The translations under genes were made by a program, and so were the position numbers. From an uncultured Bacteroidota bacterium (GTDB taxonomy: Bacteria; Bacteroidota; Bacteroidia; Flavobacteriales; Flavobacteriaceae), in contig CACERG010000004.1 of assembly GCA_902561795.1 (NCBI GenBank), forward strand, positions 1 to 64,000: DNA of 64,000 nucleotides, read 5' to 3'. Each line of letters starts with the position of its first letter. Position 1 is the stretch's first letter. Below the pieces are notes generated by a model, which made no database searches, was not told where the DNA came from, and saw only the letters and a program-made list of their open reading frames with translations. Shown one piece after another: positions 47,909 through 57,059 of the stretch.

Positions 47909-49410
47909 TTACTGAAAAAGATTTTGATAGCATAAAAGCAGATGGCAGATCATTAGAGCTCATAAAAAGGCAATATGAGCATTTGGTGGGGGAAAAAATA
48001 AAAATTTCTGGTATTCGCCCTGCAATAATTGGGGATGGAATATTAGAAATGGATACTAAAGAAAAAAATAACGCCTTACAATATTTTAATACTAATTCAG
48101 ACAAAAAAAGATGGATTAAATTTGTACCTGCCTCTGGTGTAGCAAGTCGAATGTTTTCTTCACTCCAAAATTTCATTGAGGCAAGTGAGCAAGAGAATTT
48201 CGACTCATTAAAATATTTTAAATCGGAAGAAGGCTCGGTTATTCAAAAGCTCAAAAAACAATTTAAAAAGCTACCATTTTTTGAATCTATTTTTTCATCA
48301 CTCTCAGGACAAATTGATGAAGAAATGATGCATTCAAACTTATTTTTAAAAAAATTTATTAATGAGATTTTATCTAAATATGAAACCTTCCCAAAGGCCT
48401 TAATTCCCTTTTTTATTGATAATAATGCTCAAGAATGGACACCATTTGAAGCCCAATTACTTGAGGTGACAAACCTAAGTGATCAGAAAAATTTAATTCC
48501 TCTTCATTTAACAATTGATAAAAATCATAGGGAACTATTTGACAAATCTTTAGTTTCTTTTAAGAAAAAATTAAATAGTACGCATCAGGTTTCTTTTGAT
48601 GTTCAATACTCCCATCAGAATCGTCTTACAGATACTCCATTTATAGATCAAAAAAATTTTTTAGTACGCAATGAGCAAGGCAATATTGAATTTAGAAAAG
48701 GAGGACATGGCTCTTTGCTAGAAAATATAAATCTATTAGATGCGGATTGTATTTGGATAAAAAATATAGATAATATTCTCCTTGGCAAATCAAATGAAAT
48801 TGGAGAAGAATGGATGAGAATTTTAGCGGGAAAACTTCTGATGATTCAAAAAGATCTTTTTGGGCATCTAAATAATTTAGAGCAATTAAATATAGATCTG
48901 GATCTAGGACCAACAATCAAATTTATTAAGGAAAATTTTGACCCAGAATATAATTATAAGGTAGAAAGCAAGCCACTGTATGAGGTGCTTTACGACTATT
49001 TACATCGCCCTATTCGTATTTGTGGTATGATACCAAATGAAGGTGCTACTGGTGGTGGGCCCTTCTGGAAAAATGATTTAAGAGGTCAAAGCCTTCAAAT
49101 AATTGAAGGAGTTGAATTTGACCAAAGTATTAAAGAACACAAAAATGCAATTCGCTCTAGCACTCACTTTAACCCGGTAATTATGGTTTGTGGAATAACT
49201 GATCACAAAGGAGATAAATATTCTCTTTTGGATTTTAGAGATGAAAAAAGGGCCATGATAAGCAAAAAAATATTTAAAAATAAACCAATCAAAATTCTTG
49301 AATGGCCGGGTTTATGGAATGGAGGAATGGCAGAGTGGAATACAATTTTTATTCAGCTTCCTTCCGAAACATTTAATCCAGTAAAATCGGTAATAGATTT
49401 AATTAGATAG
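47905..49410 (+). CDS. DUF4301-family protein
   Basis: RPAIIGDGILEMDTKEKNNALQYF, FVPASGVASRMFSSL, RICGMIPNEGATGGGPFW. Confidence 0.75.
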   Translation: MITEKDFDSIKADGRSLELIKRQYEHLVGEKIKISGIRPAIIGDGILEMDTKEKNNALQYFNTNSDKKRWIKFVPASGVASRMFSSLQNFIEASEQENFDSLKYFKSEEGSVIQKLKKQFKKLPFFESIFSSLSGQIDEEMMHSNLFLKKFINEILSKYETFPKALIPFFIDNNAQEWTPFEAQLLEVTNLSDQKNLIPLHLTIDKNHRELFDKSLVSFKKKLNSTHQVSFDVQYSHQNRLTDTPFIDQKNFLVRNEQGNIEFRKGGHGSLLENINLLDADCIWIKNIDNILLGKSNEIGEEWMRILAGKLLMIQKDLFGHLNNLEQLNIDLDLGPTIKFIKENFDPEYNYKVESKPLYEVLYDYLHRPIRICGMIPNEGATGGGPFWKNDLRGQSLQIIEGVEFDQSIKEHKNAIRSSTHFNPVIMVCGITDHKGDKYSLLDFRDEKRAMISKKIFKNKPIKILEWPGLWNGGMAEWNTIFIQLPSETFNPVKSVIDLIR

Positions 49411-49439
49411 AAATTTTTAATTAATTTTATAGACAATCT

Positions 49440-49508
49440 CAAAGGGGTGCCGTTAATGGCTGAGATCATACCCATTGAACCTGGGCGGGTAATGCTGCCA
49501 AGGGATTA
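49440..49508 (+). promoter_or_regulatory. TPP (THI-box) riboswitch upstream of TonB-dependent receptor
   Basis: AAAGGGGTGCCGTTAATGGCTGAGATCATACCCATTGAACCTGGGCGGGTAATGCTGCCAAGGGAT; conserved GGGGTGC, GCTGAGA, ACCC..TTGAACCTG, GGGTAATGC, AGGGA. Confidence 0.95.
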
Positions 49509-49568
49509 ATAAAAATGTAATTTTTAACACCAAATAATCGCCCCTTTTATTTGAATTAATTTATTCAA

Positions 49569-51794
49569 ATGAAAACTATACGATTAAGTTTTTTTTTAAT
49601 TTTTAATGCATCTGTGCTTTTAGCTCAACAGCCAAGCTCAGAGACAATAAAAGATTCTCTTACAACAATTAGTTTGGAAGAGGTTTTGCTAACAGGAATT
49701 CGGGCAAAAGATGACATTCCAGTCACTTTTACTAATGTAAGTAGGCAAGACCTAGCGCCTAGAAATTTAGGACAAGACATCCCAATATTACTAAATTATT
49801 TACCTGGAGTCGTTACAACGAGTGATGCAGGAGCAGGAATAGGATATACTGGCATTCGTGTCCGAGGGAGTGATGCAACAAGAGTCAATGTTACAATTAA
49901 TGGTATACCATATAATGATTCAGAATCTCAAGGAACTTTCTGGGTAAATTTGCCTGATTTTGCTTCTTCAGTGGAATCAATTCAACTACAAAGAGGAGTG
50001 GGGACTTCAACAAATGGATCTTCTGCATTTGGAGCGAGTTTAAATTTGCAAACAGATTCTGTAAAAAAAGAAGCTTTCGCATCACTTGCTTCTAGTATAG
50101 GAAGTTTTAATACTTTAAAAAACACACTGCAATTTTCTTCAGGGGAGCTTAATAATAGTTTTACTTTTTCAGGAAGATTATCTCAGATTAATTCTGATGG
50201 ATATATTGATAGAGCTTCTTCAGATTTGGATGCATATTTTTTCCAGGGGGTATTTAGAGACGAAAACACACTTTTAAAAGCACTATTCTTTGGAGGTAAA
50301 GAGATAACCTACCAGTCTTGGTATGGAGTTGATCCCTCTACATTAGAATCAAACAGAACCTATAATCCTGCAGGGGAAATTTATGATGAAAATGGTAATC
50401 GTTTTTCATTTTATGATAATCAAGTAGACAACTACTCTCAGGAACATTACCAGTTCCATTGGAACCAGAGCTTAAATCAGTATTGGGACTTTGCTTTAGG
50501 GTTAAATTATACACACGGAAGCGGATTTTATGAAGAGTATAATGATCTTTGGTACAACGAAAACATAAGTTTTGGTGGTGATACTAGCTTCAATTATCTT
50601 CAACTTTCACCCTTTCAAGTTGGAGAAAAGATTATCAGCTCATCAGAAAATATAAGCCAGAAATGGTTAGATAACGATTATTATGTTTTGACTTTCGCAT
50701 TAAATTATAAAAACGAAAATTCTGAGTTTAACCTTGGTAGTTTAGCCAGCAGGTATGTTGGTGACCATTTTGGAAATCTTATATGGGGGCAAAGCTTGGG
50801 AGAAGCACTTCCCAACCATCGATTTTATGAGAATCAAGGAATTAAAACGGAAGGGAGTTTATTTGCAAAAGTAAATCAAGTTGTAATTGGGCCTTTATCT
50901 GGATTTATTGATTTTCAACTTCGCTCCATTAACTATGAAGTGTCAGGAGAAATTGCAGGTCCTAGTTCTTTTTCAGTTAATGACAATTTTTTATTTTTTA
51001 ACCCGAAAGCAGGTTTAACATATACAATATCTAATAGGCAAAAGCTTTATGCATCTTATGCAAAAGCTCATCGGGAGCCAAACAGAACTGATTATGAAAA
51101 TGGAAACCCTAAACCTGAAAAGTTGGACGACTTTGAGTTGGGATGGAGAATAAAAACTACAAAGATGCAAGCACAGGCTAACTTATACTGGATGGAATAT
51201 AAAGATCAATTAGTTTTGACGGGTGCAATTGATGAAGTAGGTGCTCCAATTCGACAAAATGTCGGTAAAAGCAGACGTGTTGGGTTAGAATTAGAGTTTA
51301 AAATGAAGCTTCTTCCAAATTGGGTGTGGCAACCAAACTTAGCTTTAAGTAGTAATCAAAATTTAGATTTTATTTTTGAAAGGGATGGCGAGTTGGTTGA
51401 TTTAGGTAAAACGCAGTTAGCTTATTCACCAAACTTGATTTCAGGAAGCTCACTAACTTATGCAGTTTCAACAAATTTTCAAATTACATTATTGTCAAAA
51501 TTTGTTGGAAAGCAATATATGGGGAATATAGATTCTGAAAACTCGATTCTTCCCTCTTATTTTATAAATGATCTAAACATTTCATATGTGTGGAGGCCAA
51601 ATAAGTTACTAAAAGAAATTCAGTTCTCATTCCTTATAAATAATCTCTTAAATAAGCAGTATGAGTCAAATGGATATTTCTACACATATAATGATACATG
51701 GTCAGTACCAGGTAAAATTACAACTATTGAGGGTGCAGGATTTTATCCCCAAGCAGGAATAAACTTCCTCACGGGACTTATGATCAAGTTTTAA
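49569..51794 (+). CDS. TonB-dependent outer-membrane receptor, probable thiamine uptake
   Basis: Signal peptide, plug domain GYTGIRVRGSDATRVNVTINGIPYNDSESQGTFWVNLPDF, C-terminal beta-barrel ending in F. Confidence 0.93.
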   Translation: MKTIRLSFFLIFNASVLLAQQPSSETIKDSLTTISLEEVLLTGIRAKDDIPVTFTNVSRQDLAPRNLGQDIPILLNYLPGVVTTSDAGAGIGYTGIRVRGSDATRVNVTINGIPYNDSESQGTFWVNLPDFASSVESIQLQRGVGTSTNGSSAFGASLNLQTDSVKKEAFASLASSIGSFNTLKNTLQFSSGELNNSFTFSGRLSQINSDGYIDRASSDLDAYFFQGVFRDENTLLKALFFGGKEITYQSWYGVDPSTLESNRTYNPAGEIYDENGNRFSFYDNQVDNYSQEHYQFHWNQSLNQYWDFALGLNYTHGSGFYEEYNDLWYNENISFGGDTSFNYLQLSPFQVGEKIISSSENISQKWLDNDYYVLTFALNYKNENSEFNLGSLASRYVGDHFGNLIWGQSLGEALPNHRFYENQGIKTEGSLFAKVNQVVIGPLSGFIDFQLRSINYEVSGEIAGPSSFSVNDNFLFFNPKAGLTYTISNRQKLYASYAKAHREPNRTDYENGNPKPEKLDDFELGWRIKTTKMQAQANLYWMEYKDQLVLTGAIDEVGAPIRQNVGKSRRVGLELEFKMKLLPNWVWQPNLALSSNQNLDFIFERDGELVDLGKTQLAYSPNLISGSSLTYAVSTNFQITLLSKFVGKQYMGNIDSENSILPSYFINDLNISYVWRPNKLLKEIQFSFLINNLLNKQYESNGYFYTYNDTWSVPGKITTIEGAGFYPQAGINFLTGLMIKF

Positions 51795-52564
51795 AAACGA
51801 TAACCTAAGATTAAACGAGCAACAAACTGATCAAAACCACCTCCAGGTTCGGCATTGAGAATTTGCTGACCTAGAAGGGTGACTTTGAATTGAGTATTAT
51901 ATTCTAATCCCAGTTCAATCGCATACCCATATGCGAATGTATCTAGATTGTTGTTAAGAAATTGACGTCTACTTTCTGCTGTTCCTTGATGCATTATTAG
52001 AGATGGGAACGTCCAAAAATATAGGCTACTATTATTAATAGGATCTTCTGCTATTGTACTTTGATATATAAATCCAAAACGCCCATAATTATCAAAAAAT
52101 GAATTATTCTGGAAGTTCGGTAGCGGTTGTCCTTGAATCCATTTTTTACCGATACTTAAACCAATTTTAGAATTTTTAAGATCCTTATTTGAAAGAGGAT
52201 AAGTAAAGAAAAGGTTTGAATTAATGTCTCCGCCAATAGGATTCATTAAAAAATCAAAAGTATTTAGCAAGTTTTCACGATTTCCATTCCATATGGTTTG
52301 AGTTCCATATAAGGTGAAGGCAATATGGATACCTTTTTTTGCATCAAAGCGAAGTTTTAAAGCCTCTACTGTAAAATCCAAATGTTTTAAACTACTTATT
52401 CCCACTATCCCAGTTCTAATTAAATGGACTTTAAAACTACTTTCTTCTCGTTTTTGTTTTGAGTAATCTAATTCCAGCATTTGGCCAAAACAATTCCAAG
52501 ATATAAAAATGAAAAAAAGAAAAATAGTTAAAGTTGTTGATATTGAATTTTTACTAAAAAACAT
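51791..52564 (-). CDS. Secreted/outer-membrane protein of unknown function
   Basis: N-terminal signal sequence, beta-rich, C-terminal LILGYRF. Confidence 0.6.
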   Translation of the reverse strand: MFFSKNSISTTLTIFLFFIFISWNCFGQMLELDYSKQKREESSFKVHLIRTGIVGISSLKHLDFTVEALKLRFDAKKGIHIAFTLYGTQTIWNGNRENLLNTFDFLMNPIGGDINSNLFFTYPLSNKDLKNSKIGLSIGKKWIQGQPLPNFQNNSFFDNYGRFGFIYQSTIAEDPINNSSLYFWTFPSLIMHQGTAESRRQFLNNNLDTFAYGYAIELGLEYNTQFKVTLLGQQILNAEPGGGFDQFVARLILGYRF

Positions 52565-52575
52565 CTTTAAATGAC

Positions 52576-53031
52576 TTAATTTGATATTCTTAAAATACCA
52601 TTAAAATTTTGAATTTGATAAAATAATAAATCTCTGGGCGGATTCAGTTTTTCATTAGGATTTAAAAGTTGACCAGTTGCAAGGCTGTATTGAAAGTTCT
52701 CACAACTACATTCTGCTAAAACTCCAGAAATAGATAATTTAGAACAGGATTCTGGTAGATGATTTGGACAAGTTGCTTCCCAAGCTAAAAAAGTACTCCC
52801 ACTTAGATTAAAAACTATAACCCCTTTAATCCCTATGTCTGGTATAAAAATACTTCCACCAACAAAATTTAGCTGATTATACAGAGGTAGAGATAGATTT
52901 AAATCTCTTTGGAACCGTATATCTGCTAAATAAGGATTTCTTCGAATGGGATCTTTACTACAGCCCAATATTAAGAGGAGAAATAGAATTGCATTTTGGA
53001 CAAAATCAAATTTTTTAGTCACTTGTTTCAA
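52576..53031 (-). CDS. Rieske-like lipoprotein with altered iron-sulfur ligand motifs
   Basis: Lipobox-like LLLILGCSKD; EATCPNHLPESCSKLSISGVLAECSCENFQYSLATGQ. Confidence 0.65.
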   Translation of the reverse strand: MKQVTKKFDFVQNAILFLLLILGCSKDPIRRNPYLADIRFQRDLNLSLPLYNQLNFVGGSIFIPDIGIKGVIVFNLSGSTFLAWEATCPNHLPESCSKLSISGVLAECSCENFQYSLATGQLLNPNEKLNPPRDLLFYQIQNFNGILRISN

Positions 53032-53036
53032 TTGTG

Positions 53037-53044
53037 TATATTTG
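53037..53044 (+). promoter_or_regulatory. Candidate Bacteroidota -7 element TATATTTG for greA
   Basis: TAnnTTTG match about 50 nt upstream of greA ATG. Confidence 0.45.
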
Positions 53045-53047
53045 ATT

Positions 53048-53073
53048 AAAAATCCATTTAAAGATGGATTTTT
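53048..53073 (+). other. Perfect 10-bp hairpin in greA 5' leader
   Basis: AAAAATCCAT-TTAAAG-ATGGATTTTT. Confidence 0.7.
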
Positions 53074-53092
53074 GTTTTATAACGAATGAATC

Positions 53093-53569
53093 ATGAGTAA
53101 AGTATCTTACTACACAGAAGAAGGTCTAAAAAAACTGCGCGCAGAGTTAGATAAGCTTAGGGATATTGAGCGTCCTAAAGCTTCTCAGGCTATAGCTGAA
53201 GCAAGAGACAAAGGAGATTTAAGTGAAAACGCCGAATATGACGCTGCTAAAGAAGCTCAAGGGATGTTAGAAATGCAAATTGCCAAACTTGAAAACACTT
53301 TAGCAAATGCAAGAATTATAAATGAGTCTGAATTAGACACTTCAAAAGTACTTGTTCTTTCAACTGTTGAGGTAAAAAATAAAGCCAACGGTGCACAAAT
53401 GAAATATACCCTTGTAGCACAAAGTGAAGCAGACTTAAAGTCAGGTAAAATTTCAGTTGATTCACCTATAGGTAAAGGCTTATTAGGGAAGAAGGTTGGT
53501 GATATTGCAATTATTACTGTTCCGAATGGAAGTATCGAACTTGAAATCGTCTCAATAGCTCGAAACTAA
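53093..53569 (+). CDS. greA: Transcription elongation factor GreA
   Basis: YYTEEGLKKLRAELDKL, ARDKGDLSENAEYDAAKEAQGMLEMQIAKLE, SPIGKGLLGKKVGD. Confidence 0.97.
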   Translation: MSKVSYYTEEGLKKLRAELDKLRDIERPKASQAIAEARDKGDLSENAEYDAAKEAQGMLEMQIAKLENTLANARIINESELDTSKVLVLSTVEVKNKANGAQMKYTLVAQSEADLKSGKISVDSPIGKGLLGKKVGDIAIITVPNGSIELEIVSIARN

Positions 53570-53571
53570 GT

Positions 53572-53967
53572 ATGGATTCAATATTTAGTAAAATAATATC
53601 AGGAGAAATACCTAGTTATAAAGTTGCAGAAGACAGTCACTGTTACGCTTTTCTTGATATTAATCCAAATTCAAAAGGACATGTTTTATGTATTCCTAGA
53701 CTTCCTGTAGATAAACTCTTTGATTTGCCAAATGAAGAGTATAACAGATTATTTTCTTTTTCAAGAAAAGTGGCTTTAGCCATGAGACAGGTTATTCCAT
53801 GTAAGCGAATAGCATTGTCAGTTGTTGGTCTAGAAGTTCCACATGCACATATTCATTTGATCCCTATTAATACAATGGATGATGTACGTTTCCAAAAGAA
53901 AGTAAATATCAGTGATAGTGAAATGCGAGAGATTTCAAATTCAATAGCACAAAACTTCAAACCCTAA
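53572..53967 (+). CDS. HIT-family protein
   Basis: SIFSKIISGEIPSYKVAED, AFLDINPNSKGHVLCIPR, VPHAHIHLIPI. Confidence 0.95.
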   Translation: MDSIFSKIISGEIPSYKVAEDSHCYAFLDINPNSKGHVLCIPRLPVDKLFDLPNEEYNRLFSFSRKVALAMRQVIPCKRIALSVVGLEVPHAHIHLIPINTMDDVRFQKKVNISDSEMREISNSIAQNFKP

Positions 53968-53972
53968 TTAAT

Positions 53973-55130
53973 TTAAGATTTGTTTAAAAGGATTTGGAAA
54001 CACGTTCCTTGTGATTGTTTGTTTTTATTTACTATAATTTTCCCATTATGAAAATCCTCAACAATTCTCTTTGCCAGAGAAAGACCAAGTCCCCAACCAC
54101 GTTCCTTTGTAGTAAAACCAGGGTTAAAAATACTTGGTAGAAGCTCATCTTTTATTCCACTACCTGAATCACAAATATATATTTCAACTTTACTTTTCTG
54201 TTCAATCATTTGAACACTTAACCTACCCTTGCCTTTCATAGCATCAATTCCATTTTTTATTAAATTTTCAAGTGTCCAGCTAATTAATTGAGAATTGAAA
54301 GGCAATATAACTTCTTTTTGAGGGAGTTTAATTTCAAATAAAATATGCTCAGAACTTCTTTTTTTAAGATATGAAGTGGTTTGCTCTATTACAGAATTAA
54401 TTTCTTGGGACTCTAAATTAGGAATAGATCCTACTTTTGAAAATCGCTCACTTATTAAATTGAGCCTTTTGATATCTTTTTCTATCTCTTTAATTGGTAG
54501 AGACTCTTTTTCTTTTAATAATGAAATCCAGCCCATCATTGAACTTAATGGTGTACCTAATTGATGTGCTGTTTCTTTTGCCATAGCTGTCCAAAGCCTA
54601 TTTTGTTCGGCAACTCGAGAAGTTTTTAAAACAAAATAAAGTACAGATCCGAAAAGAAAAATTATCAATAATAAAGCAAGAGGATAATATTGAAGTTTTT
54701 TAAGTATCGAGGAGTTTCCGTAATATAATTTTTGATTTATAACTAGTTCACCTTGATCATTTTTATATTTAATTATTATTGGATCATTTTCTTTTTTTAT
54801 TTCATATAATAAATTGTAAAGCTGAATGGAGTCTTGTTTTTTGTTATCCCAATCGATATTTCTGATTTCTATAATTTTATCAAATTCATCTACTTGAATT
54901 ATTGGATTGGTTCCAGAGCGTTGAAGGACTTCAAATGTAAGATTGCTAAGAGATGGGTTTTTTATGTATTCTTTTTGAGCCATTGCCCACAATTCCATTT
55001 TACTTCTTTCTTGGAGGCTTAAACTATCGAAAAGAGCATTTGTATTCCATAAAATCAAAATAACAAGGATAAAAGCAAAAATTAACCAAGTATTCTTGGC
55101 TTTAAAATTGAAATTATTTGATAGCTTCAT
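53973..55130 (-). CDS. Sensor histidine kinase
   Basis: MAKETAHQLGTPLSSMMGW, LENLIKNGIDAM N-box, ICDSGSGIK, GFTTKERGWGLGLSLAKRIVEDFH. Confidence 0.92.
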   Translation of the reverse strand: MKLSNNFNFKAKNTWLIFAFILVILILWNTNALFDSLSLQERSKMELWAMAQKEYIKNPSLSNLTFEVLQRSGTNPIIQVDEFDKIIEIRNIDWDNKKQDSIQLYNLLYEIKKENDPIIIKYKNDQGELVINQKLYYGNSSILKKLQYYPLALLLIIFLFGSVLYFVLKTSRVAEQNRLWTAMAKETAHQLGTPLSSMMGWISLLKEKESLPIKEIEKDIKRLNLISERFSKVGSIPNLESQEINSVIEQTTSYLKKRSSEHILFEIKLPQKEVILPFNSQLISWTLENLIKNGIDAMKGKGRLSVQMIEQKSKVEIYICDSGSGIKDELLPSIFNPGFTTKERGWGLGLSLAKRIVEDFHNGKIIVNKNKQSQGTCFQILLNKS

Positions 55131-55227
55131 AATGAAGTTCTTAAACTAGATAGTCAATATAGCAAATTAGTGCAAATGCCTGCTTTTAGCCCCAAAACTT
55201 TTTTTATTTTTATATATAAATTAAATT

Positions 55228-55602
55228 ATGGAAGTATTAGGTAAAATAAAGTGGATTGATGAAACCAAGACTTATGGTAATAATGGTTTTAGGAAAAGAG
55301 AATTAGTTGTTACAACTGAAGAGCAATATCCACAGAATATTCTTATAGAATTTATTCAAGATAAATGCGACTTGCTTAACTCATATCAAGTTGGTCAAGA
55401 TGTTAAAATTGGTATCAATCTAAGAGGAAGAGAATGGGTAAATCCTGAGGGTGAAACTAAATATTTCAATTCTATTCAAGGTTGGAGAATTGAAACTCTT
55501 CAAATTGAAACCTCATCAGAAATGCCACCAGTCCCTCCTAACTCAACTTTCGAAGCTGCAGACGATGATAAGAAAGAGGTTGAAGATGATTTACCTTTTT
55601 AG
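55228..55602 (+). CDS. DUF3127 protein with SSB-like acidic C-terminal tip
   Basis: GKIKWIDETKTYGNNGFRKRELVVTTEEQYPQNILIEFIQDKCDLL; ends DDDKKEVEDDLPF. Confidence 0.85.
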   Translation: MEVLGKIKWIDETKTYGNNGFRKRELVVTTEEQYPQNILIEFIQDKCDLLNSYQVGQDVKIGINLRGREWVNPEGETKYFNSIQGWRIETLQIETSSEMPPVPPNSTFEAADDDKKEVEDDLPF

Positions 55603-56166
55603 AATTACTTCTGAGTATCGGAAACAACTTTCTAAATGATCATTTACCATACCTATGGCTTGCATATAGGAGTAAACGACAGTTGGTCCAACAAAACTAA
55701 ATCCTTTTTGCTTTAGATCTTTACTTATTTTTTCTGACAAAACTGTGTAAGCAGGAATTTCATTTAATTTTTGAAAACTATTTATGATAGGTTCCCCTGA
55801 AATAAAATCCCAAATGTAATTTGAAAAGCTTCCCATGGATTCTTTAATTTTAATAAATGACTTTGAGTTATTAATCGAAGCTTTTATTTTGGATTTATTA
55901 CGAATTATACTCGTATCATGTAGTAATTTTCTTTCTTTTTTAAAATTATATTTTGAAATCTTATTGTAATCAAAATAATCAAAAGACTTTTTGAAATTAT
56001 TTCGTTTTTTCAAAATAGTTATCCAACTTAGGCCAACTTGAAAAGTTTCTAATATTAAAAATTCAAATAATATTCTGTCATTAAAAGTGGGTACTCCCCA
56101 CTCTTGGTCGTGATATTTTGTGTAAAGTGCATTGCCTTCGCACCAGCCACATCTTTTTTTTTCCAT
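55591..56166 (-). CDS. tag: DNA-3-methyladenine glycosylase I
   Basis: RCGWCEGNALYTKYHDQEWGVPTFNDRILFEFLILETFQVGLSWITILKKR, GPTVVYSYMQAIGMVNDHL. Confidence 0.94.
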   Translation of the reverse strand: MEKKRCGWCEGNALYTKYHDQEWGVPTFNDRILFEFLILETFQVGLSWITILKKRNNFKKSFDYFDYNKISKYNFKKERKLLHDTSIIRNKSKIKASINNSKSFIKIKESMGSFSNYIWDFISGEPIINSFQKLNEIPAYTVLSEKISKDLKQKGFSFVGPTVVYSYMQAIGMVNDHLESCFRYSEVILKR

Positions 56167-56219
56167 AGTTCTAAAAGTGGAAGTGTTCTAAAAAAAGGAT
56201 CTGATTTATTATGAATGCT

Positions 56220-57038
56220 TTAAACTAGTGAAACTCTTTCAAAACCTGTTATTTCAATTTCGCCAACTGATTTAATATAATCACTCACTGAAATCTTATT
56301 GTCTTTAATGTAGGATTGGTTTACCAGTGTGTTATCCTTGAAAAAACGTTTAATTTTTCCTTTAGCAATGTTATCTAGCATTTCCTCAGGTTTACCCTCT
56401 TGTCTTAATTGCTCTTTTGCTATTTCAATTTCCTTTTCAATGATTGTTGCATCCACTTCATTTTCATTTAATGCAATAGGATTCATAGCAGCAGCTTGCA
56501 TTGCAATATTTTTAGCAACCTCTTCAGATTTTTCAAATTTGTTTGAAAGACCAACCAATGTAGATATTTTGTTACCAGCGTGAATGTAGAATCCCACAAA
56601 TGGAGCCTTTAAAATTTTAAAATTCCCAATTTCAATTTTCTCCCCAATCACACCTGTTTGCTCAATCAGTTTTTCGGAAACATTCATTCCCCTAAAGTCA
56701 GCCTCTAATAATTTGTTAACGTCATCATATTCGAGTGCAAGGGCTGCTATTTCGTTAGCAAGATGGATAAATTTTTCATTTTTTGCTACAAAATCGGTTT
56801 CACAGTTTAGTGAAACAATAACTCCAATTGTTTTTTCCGAATTTACTTTAGATATAACCACTCCTTCAGAGGACTCTCTCTCGGCACGATTGGCAGCAAT
56901 TTTTTGACCTTTCTTTCTTAGGTTTTCTACGGCTTTGTCAAAGTCTCCTTGTGCCTCAACAAGAGCATTTTTACAATCCATCATACCAGCTCCAGTGGTT
57001 TTTCGAAGTTTATTTACATCAGATGCGGTAATTTTCAC
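56220..57038 (-). CDS. tsf: Elongation factor Ts
   Basis: VNKLRKTTGAGMMDCKNALVEAQGDFDKAVENLRKKGQK, LNCETDFVAKNEKF. Confidence 0.98.
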   Translation of the reverse strand: MKITASDVNKLRKTTGAGMMDCKNALVEAQGDFDKAVENLRKKGQKIAANRAERESSEGVVISKVNSEKTIGVIVSLNCETDFVAKNEKFIHLANEIAALALEYDDVNKLLEADFRGMNVSEKLIEQTGVIGEKIEIGNFKILKAPFVGFYIHAGNKISTLVGLSNKFEKSEEVAKNIAMQAAAMNPIALNENEVDATIIEKEIEIAKEQLRQEGKPEEMLDNIAKGKIKRFFKDNTLVNQSYIKDNKISVSDYIKSVGEIEITGFERVSLV

Positions 57039-57059
57039 AAGTTTTGGTTTTTTAAAAAT

